Assembly (NCBI GenBank): GCA_934476085.1
Contig: CAKSNE010000001.1
Location: 1 to 64,000, forward strand
DNA: 64,000 bases
Source of the DNA: an uncultured Eubacteriales bacterium
Lineage (GTDB): Bacteria; Bacillota; Clostridia; Oscillospirales; Acutalibacteraceae
Direction: 5' to 3'
The notes beneath the pieces were generated by a model. The model saw only the letters and a program-made list of their open reading frames with translations, was not told where the DNA came from and searched no databases. Positions 43,920 to 51,406 of this stretch are shown piece by piece; positions within the stretch are counted from its first letter, which is position 1, and every line of letters begins with the position of its first letter. Position numbers and translations under genes: made by a program.

Positions 43920-45847
43920 TAACTTACCAATACCTCTTCCCATAATTTTTCATAGTAATCTCTTGTTTTAGAGTCTATATTGTGAAAATACTGTGTTTTT
44001 GGTTTCTTTTTAGGATAAAGAATTTCATTGCCTTTTAGACTGTAATTATCATTGTTTATAACCGATGTGTTAGGAGATGCGTAACAAATGTATTCAGCGT
44101 TTGCAAGTGCAACTTCCGGCTCTAGCAAGAAGTTTATAAACATCATTGCCGCTTCAAAATGTTTTGCATTTGACGGAACACAAATTGAGTCAACAAAAAT
44201 ATTTACGCCTTCTTTAGGATAAACAAATCTTAAATCTTTGTTTGAGTCATACATTGTAAGAAAGTCGCCGGCGTAATATGGTGCTATTGCCGCATTGTTA
44301 CCGGGCATTTTTGTAAAGATTTCGTCCATAACTCTCGCTTGTAAAATCTTATTTTGTTTCTTTAATAAGTCAGCGGCTTTATCCCAATCTTTTTTATCGG
44401 TTGAGTTTACATTTTGACCGAGCATAAACTGTGAAATTGCAAAAGCATCACGGGAATTATTGAATGTTAAAACCTGTCCTGAATATTTTTCATCCCACAT
44501 AACGCTCCAAGAATCAACCGGCTCTTTTACCATTTTACTGTTGTAAATAAGCCCTGTCATACCGACATTATAAGGAACTGAATACTCATTTTTCTCATCA
44601 AAATACAAGTTTTTATATTGATTGTCAATATATTTGTAATTTGGTATTTTAGAAAAATCAAGTTTTTTGAGCATATTTTCGTTTTTAAGTCGCTCAATCA
44701 TATAATCAGACGGAATTATTATGTCATAAGAAACCGCACCGCTTTTTAATTTTGAGTACATAGTTTCGTTTGAGTCAAAGTTATCATAATTAACATTAAT
44801 GCCTGTTACATCTTCAAATGCTTCAATTACATTAAGCGAATCATCCATACCGTCTGAAATATATTCGCCCCAGTTGAAAACATTGAGCGTTGTACCCGCA
44901 AGGTCGGTTGAATATTTGCTCTCAAGCTTATCTTTAAAATCTTGATATTTACCTGTTGGTGCAAGCGAGTAAGCAATAATTGCGATACAAAGTGAAGCAC
45001 AAACAGTAGTAAGAGCAATGTTTTTGATTTTTTCACGCTTTGGTGATTTTACTCGCTTTTTGGTATCCGATTTAGATTTAATGCTGTTAGCAAGGAACAA
45101 AAGAAGTAATACCGCAACAAAAATAACAGTTGAAAGTGCATAAATATCCGGCTTAACTGATTTTTTCGTTTTAGAGTAAATAAGCAGCGGTAAGGTTTGA
45201 AAACCTGTTCCGTTTGTAAAATAACTAATTACAAAATCATCAAGAGATAGGGTAAACGCCATCAAAAATCCTGATGCAATACCTGAATAAATATTAGGTA
45301 AAATAACCTTTGTAAATGCTTTAAAATAAGTACAACCAAGGTCTTGTGCCGCCTCTGTATAAGTTGTGCCGACCATTTTTAACTTTGGCAAAACATTTAA
45401 AATTACATAAGGCAAGTTAAAAGTTATATGAGCAATAAGCAGAGTATAAAAGCTTAAAGAAGACGAAAGTCCTAAAAATCTGCCTATAAACACAAACAAA
45501 AGCATTAATGAAACACCGGTTACAACATCAGGATTCATCATTGGAATGTTTGTAACGGTCATAATTGTGTTTTTAGCGGCTTTTGATTTAAGATTAAAAA
45601 TCCCGATTGCCGCAAGTGTTCCGAAAACAGTTGCTATTAAAGCCGATAAAACTGCCAAAAGCAATGTGTTTTTAAGTGCTGTAATTGTAATAGATGAGTT
45701 TAAAAATTCACCATACCATTTAAGCGAAAAACTTTTAAAAACAAAGGTTGAGCGTGACGAGTTAAATGAAAAGAATATCATAACCGCCATAGGTGCATAT
45801 AAAAATACAAATATTAAAGCGGTAAAAATTTTTCCGAGAGCTTTCAT
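43919..45847 (-). CDS. potCD: Fused spermidine/putrescine permease (PotC) and substrate-binding protein (PotD)
   Basis: This 642-residue protein joins two transporter subunits. Residues 1-260 are a PotC-like permease with six membrane helices and the EAA loop EAAQDLGCTYFKAFTKVILPN. A basic linker and a further helix near 275-300 (LTTVCASLCIAIIAYSL) lead to a PotD-like binding domain from about residue 320. That domain has LNVFNWGEYISDG, YDIIIPSDYMIERL, VPYNVGMTGLIYN and FINFLLEPEVALANAEYI. The helix therefore tethers the binding domain outside. It overlaps potB by 4 nt. Confidence 0.9.
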   Translation of the reverse strand: MKALGKIFTALIFVFLYAPMAVMIFFSFNSSRSTFVFKSFSLKWYGEFLNSSITITALKNTLLLAVLSALIATVFGTLAAIGIFNLKSKAAKNTIMTVTNIPMMNPDVVTGVSLMLLFVFIGRFLGLSSSLSFYTLLIAHITFNLPYVILNVLPKLKMVGTTYTEAAQDLGCTYFKAFTKVILPNIYSGIASGFLMAFTLSLDDFVISYFTNGTGFQTLPLLIYSKTKKSVKPDIYALSTVIFVAVLLLLFLANSIKSKSDTKKRVKSPKREKIKNIALTTVCASLCIAIIAYSLAPTGKYQDFKDKLESKYSTDLAGTTLNVFNWGEYISDGMDDSLNVIEAFEDVTGINVNYDNFDSNETMYSKLKSGAVSYDIIIPSDYMIERLKNENMLKKLDFSKIPNYKYIDNQYKNLYFDEKNEYSVPYNVGMTGLIYNSKMVKEPVDSWSVMWDEKYSGQVLTFNNSRDAFAISQFMLGQNVNSTDKKDWDKAADLLKKQNKILQARVMDEIFTKMPGNNAAIAPYYAGDFLTMYDSNKDLRFVYPKEGVNIFVDSICVPSNAKHFEAAMMFINFLLEPEVALANAEYICYASPNTSVINNDNYSLKGNEILYPKKKPKTQYFHNIDSKTRDYYEKLWEEVLVS

Positions 45848-46665
45848 ACTATAATACCCCCGTTATCATTATCTGAAAATCTGTTCATAAACAATATACA
45901 GATTAAAATTATTACCATTAACACAAGCGAAAGTGCTGCGCCAATGCCCGAATAAACATTGATATCAAATTTTTTCTGAATAATATCGCCGATCATAAGC
46001 GTTTTTGTGCTACCGAGTTTATCGGCAATATAAAAGGTTGAAACAGATGGTACAAATACCATTGTAATGCCTGAAATTACACCCGGTAAAGTAAGCGGTA
46101 AAATTACCTTTTTTAATTTATCAAAGCCGTTTGAGCCTAAATCTTCAGCGGCTTCGAAAAGTGATTTATCTATTTTAACCATTGCGGTGTAAATAGGCAA
46201 AATCATATAAGGCAAATAGTTATAAACCATACCAATAATAACCGAGCCGGATGTTCCGATTAAGTTTAGCGGACCGATGCCGAAATAGCCTAAAACAGTG
46301 TTTATAATACCTGTTTTTTCAAGAATTGTTGTCCAGGAGTATGTTCTGATAAGCAAGTTCATCCACATCGGAAGCATTACAAGCATAACCATCATACTTT
46401 GGGTTTTAACTTTCCATTTTGACATAAAATAAGCAAATGGATAAGACATTAAAAGTGTTATAGCAGTAGCGATTACCGCATAAATAATAGAACGCATAAA
46501 AATACCGAAATAATCAGGTATTTCATAAATGTTACTTAGTGAAAAGTTGCCCGAACTGTCGGTAAAAGAGAAGTAAGCAACGATAATCAATGGCACAATA
46601 ATAAAAATTGCCGACCAAAGAATGTAAGGTGCATTAATCAATTTTGAAGAGAAGGATTTTTTCAA
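45844..46665 (-). CDS. potB: Spermidine/putrescine ABC transporter permease PotB
   Basis: This 273-residue permease has six predicted helices and the EAA loop EAAEDLGSNGFDKLKKVILP. It starts with TTG at 46665 behind AGGAGG, overlapping the potA stop as TTGA. It pairs with the PotC half of the fusion protein to form the polyamine channel. Confidence 0.92.
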   Translation of the reverse strand: MKKSFSSKLINAPYILWSAIFIIVPLIIVAYFSFTDSSGNFSLSNIYEIPDYFGIFMRSIIYAVIATAITLLMSYPFAYFMSKWKVKTQSMMVMLVMLPMWMNLLIRTYSWTTILEKTGIINTVLGYFGIGPLNLIGTSGSVIIGMVYNYLPYMILPIYTAMVKIDKSLFEAAEDLGSNGFDKLKKVILPLTLPGVISGITMVFVPSVSTFYIADKLGSTKTLMIGDIIQKKFDINVYSGIGAALSLVLMVIILICILFMNRFSDNDNGGIIV

Positions 46666-47798
46666 TTTTCATCCTCCTCTATAATATCAGGGTTGCTGAT
46701 ATCGTCCATTTCATCACTAAATGAACTATAATCGCCGTAAAGACCTGAATATTTTGATTTTTTCATAATGTGGATAGCGTCAGGCTCGATTAAAAGACCG
46801 ACTTTATCGCCGACCTTTGATTCATCGGTGGTTTGAATCATCCATTTAAAGCCGTTTACATCAACAATAATTTCATAGTGAACGCCTAAAAATGTAACAG
46901 ATGTAACTTCACCGGTTATAAGTCCTTTTTCAGGGTGAACAATATCTACATCTTCAGGACGGATTACAACATCGACTTCTTCATTAACATTAAAGCCTTT
47001 ATCAAGACATTGAAGTTCAACGCCTTCTATCTTTACTTTAAAGTCATCAAGCATAATTCCGTCGATAATATTTGACTCGCCTATAAAATCTGCAACAAAT
47101 GCATTTACAGGTTCATTATAAACATCTTTCGGTGTGCCGATATGCTGAATTTTACCTTCATTCATAACGACAACTTTATCCGACATTGAAAGAGCTTCTT
47201 CTTGGTCGTGGGTTACAAAGATAAATGTAATACCAAGCTGTTTTTGAATGTTTTTAAGTTCGGTTTGCATATCTTTACGAAGCTTTAAATCAAGTGCAGC
47301 AAGCGGTTCGTCTAAAAGCAAAATCTTTGGCTTATTAATAACTGCTCTTGCTATTGCAACACGCTGTTGCTGACCGCCTGAAAGTTTTGAAATACTGCGT
47401 TTTTCAAAACCTTCAAGGTTTACAAGTTTAAGCATTTCCGAAACACGCTTTTTAATTTCTTGTTTCGGCACTTTTTTAACCTTTAAACCAAAGGCAATGT
47501 TATCATAAACATTAAGGTGTGGAAAAAGTGCGTAACGCTGAAAAATAGTGTTTACATTACGCTTGTTTGCCGGCAGAGAATTAATAATTTCTCCATCAAA
47601 AAAAACATTTCCGCTATCCGGTTGCAAAAATCCTGCAATAATGCGAAGGGTAGTGGTTTTACCACATCCCGAAGGACCGAGCAATGTGACGAACTCTTTA
47701 TCAGAAATTTCAAGAGAAATATCATCAAGAATTTTTTCGCCATCAAAAGATAAGGTAATGTTTTTTAGTTCTAAAATGTTTTTTTGTGAATTTGTCAT
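46662..47798 (-). CDS. potA: Spermidine/putrescine ABC transporter ATP-binding protein PotA
   Basis: This 378-residue ATPase has Walker A GPSGCGKTT, Q-loop QRYALFPHL, signature LSGGQQQRVAIARA, Walker B LLLDEPLAALD and the H-loop VTHDQ. A C-terminal TOBE-like regulatory domain runs from about residue 250. The start is ATG 47798, about 9 nt after AAAGGGGG. Two earlier in-frame starts were set aside: one touches the ribosome binding site, the other extends into the structured leader. The ribosome binding site lies beside a hairpin, so translation may be controlled by the leader. Confidence 0.93.
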   Translation of the reverse strand: MTNSQKNILELKNITLSFDGEKILDDISLEISDKEFVTLLGPSGCGKTTTLRIIAGFLQPDSGNVFFDGEIINSLPANKRNVNTIFQRYALFPHLNVYDNIAFGLKVKKVPKQEIKKRVSEMLKLVNLEGFEKRSISKLSGGQQQRVAIARAVINKPKILLLDEPLAALDLKLRKDMQTELKNIQKQLGITFIFVTHDQEEALSMSDKVVVMNEGKIQHIGTPKDVYNEPVNAFVADFIGESNIIDGIMLDDFKVKIEGVELQCLDKGFNVNEEVDVVIRPEDVDIVHPEKGLITGEVTSVTFLGVHYEIIVDVNGFKWMIQTTDESKVGDKVGLLIEPDAIHIMKKSKYSGLYGDYSSFSDEMDDISNPDIIEEDEN

Positions 47799-48076
47799 TA
47801 TTTGCATCCCCCTTTGCGGTAAAACCGCACAAGCCTGTGATAAGCTCTGTGCTGGCCACATTCTGCTTGATAGACAACCTCCGCAAAGAGTCTTTTACAA
47901 TTAAAAATAATAATTGTAGTTGCTTATCTCCATAAGTAAAAACCTACGGTACCGTTCCGTACTGCAAAATGTGAAACATAAAAAATCTATGTTTTTAAAA
48001 ACAAACGAAAATACTTTGCTAAATTCGTTGTTGGTGGCACAGATGCAAATTTAGTGCTTATTAAATTTTTCTTTTG
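47799..48076 (-). promoter_or_regulatory. Structured 5' leader of potA (candidate cis-regulatory RNA)
   Basis: The mRNA from the promoter at 48083-48111 has about 270 nt before potA. Near the gene it can form a junction. A 7-bp closing helix pairs GATAAGC (47922-47928) with GCTTATC (47839-47845). It encloses hairpins at 47897-47917 (7 bp), 47872-47893 (AGAC/GTCT) and 47848-47860 (TGTG/CACA). Downstream, TGCGGT/ACCGCA (47815-47829) abuts the AAAGGGGG site. CTTTGCGG in the second hairpin loop (47881-47888) can also pair with CCGCAAAG overlapping that site (47812-47819). Further upstream are CTAAATT/AATTTAG and ACATA/TATGT hairpins. No known riboswitch class was recognised. Confidence 0.5.
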
Positions 48077-48082
48077 AATTTA

Positions 48083-48111
48083 AATATATTATAAAACGCT
48101 CCTATTGTCAA
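48083..48111 (-). promoter_or_regulatory. Promoter of the pot operon
   Basis: Minus strand TTGACA (48106-48111), 17 nt, TATATT (48083-48088). Confidence 0.75.
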
Positions 48112-48204
48112 GATGATTTTTAAAAATTTAGTTTAATGCAGTAAATTAGCCCTGTTTTTTTGCGAAAAACTATTAAAATAGTATAAGATGGGACGTTTTA
48201 ACTG

Positions 48205-48233
48205 TTGAAAAAACTTGTAAACTATAATATAAT
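48205..48233 (+). promoter_or_regulatory. Promoter of the FkbM methyltransferase gene
   Basis: TTGAAA (48205-48210), 17 nt, TATAAT (48228-48233), 35 nt before the ATG. Confidence 0.8.
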
Positions 48234-48267
48234 TGTAATATAATTTTGAAATCATCAGAGGCTTTTT

Positions 48268-49293
48268 ATGTGGAATTATTTAAAAAATTCAAACCGACCT
48301 ATTGTGATTTACGGAATGGGTAACGGTGCTGATAAAATAATAGATACTTTATCACTTTATGGGTTAAGTCCCGTTGGTGTTTTTGCAAGCGATGATTTTG
48401 TTAGGGGACAAGTCTTTCGCGGGTTTACAGTTAAAAAGTATTCTGATTTAAAAGAAAAATATCCTGATATGATTGTGCTTGTGGCATTCGGCACTTTTCG
48501 TGATGAAGTTTTAGATAATATTAAAAAAATAGCAAAAGAAACTGAAACTCTGGCACCTGATGTTCCGGTTTACGGCGGTGGTCTTTTCACTAAAGATTAT
48601 GCTTTAGAACATAGTAAAGAGTTAGAAAAAGTTTATAATATGCTCTTTGATGATTTATCTAAAAAGGTTTTTGAAAACACTTGTAAATATCGTGTCAGCG
48701 GTAAAATTAATTATTTGTTTGAAATAGAATCTACCCCTGATGAAGCATTTGAGAATATTTTAAAATTAAATAAACAAGAGATTTACTGCGATCTTGGTGC
48801 TTATAACGGTGATACAATTGATGAGTTTTTGAGCGTTACAAATGGTTACAAGAAGATATATGCGCTGGAGCCTGATAAAAAGAATTTTAAAAAACTTAAT
48901 AAAAAATACGGTAAAACAGAAAACATATTTTTGTTTAACAGCGCAGTAAATGATGTTTCGGGCGAAATCGGCTTTTTAACTAACGGCGGAAGAAACTCGG
49001 TAGCAAGCGAGCTTGGCGAAAAGGTAAATGCGTTGTCAGTTGATGATATGCTAAAAGGCGATAGGGCAACTTATATAAAATATGATGTTGAAGGAATGGA
49101 AGAAAAGGCGATTTTAGGCTCTGAAAAAACAATTTTAAACTATAAACCTAAAATGCTTGTTTCTGCTTATCATAAAACAGATGATTATTTTAAATTGCCG
49201 CTACTTATAAATTCAATTCGTGATGATTATAAAATTTATATGCGTCATTATAAATATGTACCCGCTTGGGATACGCAATTTTATTTTGTTTAA
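48268..49293 (+). CDS. FkbM-family methyltransferase with an N-terminal Rossmann-like domain
   Basis: This 341-residue protein has two parts. Residues 10-110 look like a nucleotide-binding fold (VIYGMGNGADKIIDTL, then MIVLVAFGTF). The FkbM methyltransferase domain covers about 165-341: IYCDLGAYNGDTIDEF for SAM binding, YALEPDKKNFKKL, and IKYDVEGMEEKAILGSEKTI. FkbM enzymes O-methylate sugars or polyketides; those with a dehydrogenase-like N-terminal half are common near surface-polysaccharide genes. None are adjacent here. It is followed by remB with an 18-nt gap. Confidence 0.83.
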   Translation: MWNYLKNSNRPIVIYGMGNGADKIIDTLSLYGLSPVGVFASDDFVRGQVFRGFTVKKYSDLKEKYPDMIVLVAFGTFRDEVLDNIKKIAKETETLAPDVPVYGGGLFTKDYALEHSKELEKVYNMLFDDLSKKVFENTCKYRVSGKINYLFEIESTPDEAFENILKLNKQEIYCDLGAYNGDTIDEFLSVTNGYKKIYALEPDKKNFKKLNKKYGKTENIFLFNSAVNDVSGEIGFLTNGGRNSVASELGEKVNALSVDDMLKGDRATYIKYDVEGMEEKAILGSEKTILNYKPKMLVSAYHKTDDYFKLPLLINSIRDDYKIYMRHYKYVPAWDTQFYFV

Positions 49294-49310
49294 AGGAGTG
49301 AAGCTAAAAA

Positions 49311-49559
49311 ATGTTGTTATATTTAGGCGGAAAATATTTTGTTAGAAGCAAAAATATAATAGGAATATTTGATTTAGATTCAGCAACTGTCTCAAATAAA
49401 ACACGCGAGTTTTTAGAATTTCATGAAAAACAAAAAAATATAATATATTCAAATATCTATGAGTTTCCACGTTCTTTTGTTGTAACCGACGATGTTATTT
49501 ATATTTCACCGATAGTAGCATCTACGTTAAATCGTCGTTTAACAAAAGGTTTAATATAA
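49311..49559 (+). CDS. remB: RemB-like extracellular-matrix regulator (DUF370)
   Basis: This 82-residue protein has the DUF370 pattern: MLLYLGGKYFVRSKNIIGIFD, then KSFVV-like RSFVVTDDVIYISPI. In Bacillus RemA binds DNA and activates matrix genes; RemB is its short relative. AAAGGAG precedes the start. It shares its direction and close spacing with the FkbM gene and the hydrolase downstream. Confidence 0.8.
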   Translation: MLLYLGGKYFVRSKNIIGIFDLDSATVSNKTREFLEFHEKQKNIIYSNIYEFPRSFVVTDDVIYISPIVASTLNRRLTKGLI

Positions 49560-49589
49560 AATTTAAAATATAGGAGCAAAAATTAAAAA

Positions 49590-50375
49590 ATGGCAAAGGT
49601 TTGTTCGCTTTTTTCCGGTAGCAAGGGAAATTGCATTTATATTGAAAATAAAGATACTGCGGTGTTGGTTGACGCAGGCGTTTCGGCTAAAAGAATTACC
49701 GAGGCGCTTAATGATCGACAACTTGATATTAGTAAAATCAAAGCGGTTTTTATAACCCATGAACATTCCGACCATGTAAGCGGAGTTAGAGTATTTTCAA
49801 CTAAAAATAACATTCCTGTTTATTCGACACTCGGAACTTATAACGGAATGAAAGATAATAAGTATATAAATGAAAAAGTTGATTGCAGAATTTTAGAAAA
49901 TGAAACCGATGTAAAAGATATTGGTGTTACATATTTTAATACAATGCATGACGCTAACGAAAGTTGCGGTTATGTTTTTGATTTAGGTAATAAACAAGTT
50001 GCGGTTTGTACTGATTTAGGTATAGTTACTGATGAAGTTCACAATGCAATAGATAAGTGTGATACAATATTTTTAGAAAGCAACCATGATATTAAAATGC
50101 TTCAAAATAATGTTACTTATCCTTTTCCGCTTAAACGCAGAATAATGTCTGAAAACGGGCATCTTTCAAACGCCGCTTGTGCTGAAGAAATTGAAAAACT
50201 TATAAAATCAGGTGCAACAAGATTTATTCTTTCTCATTTAAGCGAGCATAATAATTTACCGATGCTTGCAAAAGAAACAACTAGAAGCTTGCTTACAATG
50301 GACGCCTTTGAAGAGCAAAAAGACTATTTATTATCAGTTTCTGTATCACAGGGAAACAATATTATAATTATTTAA
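49590..50375 (+). CDS. Metallo-beta-lactamase-fold hydrolase (WalJ/YycJ-like)
   Basis: This 261-residue MBL-fold protein has SLFSGSKGNCIYIEN at the N-terminus, the metal site FITHEHSDHVSG, CTDLGIVTDEV and LESNHD, and a C-terminal LSHLSEHNN. The GSKGNC start marks the WalJ/YycJ group of probable nucleases or DNA-processing enzymes. The start ATG 49590 follows AGGAGC. The order hydrolase-rlmH matches the yycJ-to-rlmH neighbourhood of Firmicutes. Confidence 0.88.
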   Translation: MAKVCSLFSGSKGNCIYIENKDTAVLVDAGVSAKRITEALNDRQLDISKIKAVFITHEHSDHVSGVRVFSTKNNIPVYSTLGTYNGMKDNKYINEKVDCRILENETDVKDIGVTYFNTMHDANESCGYVFDLGNKQVAVCTDLGIVTDEVHNAIDKCDTIFLESNHDIKMLQNNVTYPFPLKRRIMSENGHLSNAACAEEIEKLIKSGATRFILSHLSEHNNLPMLAKETTRSLLTMDAFEEQKDYLLSVSVSQGNNIIII

Positions 50376-50384
50376 GGAAAACTT

Positions 50385-50867
50385 ATGCTGACAGTTAATA
50401 TAATTTGTGTTGGAAATTTAAAAGAAAAATATTTAAAAGACGCAGTAGATGAATATAAAAAGCGACTTTCGGCTTTTTGTAAATTCGATATAATTGAAAT
50501 AGCTGAACAACGATTATCCGATAAACCATCTGAAAGCGAGATAAATTCGGCACTTGAAAAAGAAGCTGAAAAGATTATGCAAAAAGTTCCTAAAGGCTCT
50601 GCGGTTATTCCAATGGCGATTGAGGGCAAACAATTAAGCAGCGAAAAATTAGCTGATACTGTATCGGATTTTGCATTAAAAGGCTTTAGCAGTATTTCAT
50701 TTATAATAGGCAGCTCTTTTGGACTCTCGCAAAATATAAAATTAAAAGCTAATTTGCTTTTGTCTATGTCGAAAATGACTTTTCCGCACCAGTTAGCTCG
50801 TGTTATGCTTTGCGAGCAAATTTACAGAGCTTTTAGCATTATTAATCACACAAAATATCATAAATAA
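50385..50867 (+). CDS. rlmH: 23S rRNA (pseudouridine(1915)-N3)-methyltransferase RlmH
   Basis: This 160-residue SPOUT methyltransferase has NIICVGNLKEKYLKDAVDEY, a knot region SFIIGSSFGLSQNIK and the C-terminal MTFPHQLARVMLCEQIYRA with HTKYHK at the end. The usual GGADG of the knot is GSSFG here, a mild divergence. AAGGAAAAC precedes ATG 50385. A broken MBOAT gene on the other strand begins directly after it. Confidence 0.93.
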   Translation: MLTVNIICVGNLKEKYLKDAVDEYKKRLSAFCKFDIIEIAEQRLSDKPSESEINSALEKEAEKIMQKVPKGSAVIPMAIEGKQLSSEKLADTVSDFALKGFSSISFIIGSSFGLSQNIKLKANLLLSMSKMTFPHQLARVMLCEQIYRAFSIINHTKYHK

Positions 50868-50869
50868 AA

Positions 50870-51119
50870 GGGTAGTTTATGTGAGCAGCTTTTTAATACG
50901 TTTTTTAAGGTATTATTTTCAAGTTTATTTATTATTTTATCGGCTGTGTAGTCGATTAAAACCGATAAAATCATAACAAAAACAAAAATCGGTTCAAGCG
51001 AAACTGTAAAACGGAATACCGGTTAACAATAAAATAGTATTTTTACACTTAAACGAAACTAAATAATACATTAGCAGAGTTAACGGTAAAAATACAAATA
51101 AAAATATTGATTCATAAAA
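50870..51119 (-). pseudogene. N-terminal fragment of an MBOAT-family O-acyltransferase, frameshifted and truncated
   Basis: Reading down from 51119, one frame gives FLFVFLPLTLLMYYLV, then KCKNTILLL and a segment ending FYSFA before a TGA at 50994-50996. This is the typical N-terminus of MBOAT (AlgI/DltB-like) proteins, where an FYxWGEP motif is expected. Shifting one base at that point restores EPIFVFVMILSVLIDYTADK and onward to about 50870. So a short deletion in the FYAWGEP codons broke the frame, the start codon is lost, and about 400 C-terminal codons are missing at the rlmH end. A promoter still faces it. Confidence 0.7.
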
Positions 51120-51167
51120 TTATTTCTGTTGTAGTAATCAATTATTGTCTAATTTAGCTTTAAAATA

Positions 51168-51195
51168 ATAATAATATTGCGTAAAAACTTGTCAA
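51168..51195 (-). promoter_or_regulatory. Surviving promoter of the MBOAT remnant
   Basis: Minus strand TTGACA (51190-51195), 16 nt, TATTAT (51168-51173). Confidence 0.6.
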
Positions 51196-51197
51196 TA

Positions 51198-51238
51198 AAA
51201 TTACAACATTGTTATCTAAAATAACAACACTGTAATTT
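51198..51238. terminator. Long terminator-like hairpin
   Basis: Arms 51198-51215 and 51221-51238 pair over 18 positions with one 3-by-3 internal loop, a 5-nt loop and T-runs on both sides. It stands alone between the MBOAT remnant and the deacetylase promoter and may end plus-strand read-through from rlmH. Confidence 0.65.
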
Positions 51239-51339
51239 TTGGTTTTTAAGTAAAATTAAAGATTTAGCTTTATTTATGCTTGGTTTACATAAAAACAGCA
51301 TTTTTTAAAAAAATAATTTCTACAATTTTGTAACAATTG

Positions 51340-51368
51340 TTGCAAGTTGTAAGGCACTGTGATATACT
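51340..51368 (+). promoter_or_regulatory. Promoter of the polysaccharide deacetylase gene
   Basis: TTGCAA (51340-51345), 17 nt, TATACT (51363-51368). Confidence 0.8.
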
Positions 51369-51406
51369 AGTCCAAGAATTGATTTATTTATATTTAGGAA
51401 GGTATT

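Noticed and set aside
47799..47861. Longer PotA N-terminus starting at 47861
   Set aside because: It would translate the structured leader and lacks a ribosome binding site; ATG 47798 is well placed after AAAGGGGG.
50936..50970. Inverted repeat TTTTATCGG...CCGATAAAA after rlmH, possible terminator
   Set aside because: It falls inside the MBOAT remnant, has an 18-nt loop and no T-run, so it is probably chance in AT-rich coding sequence.
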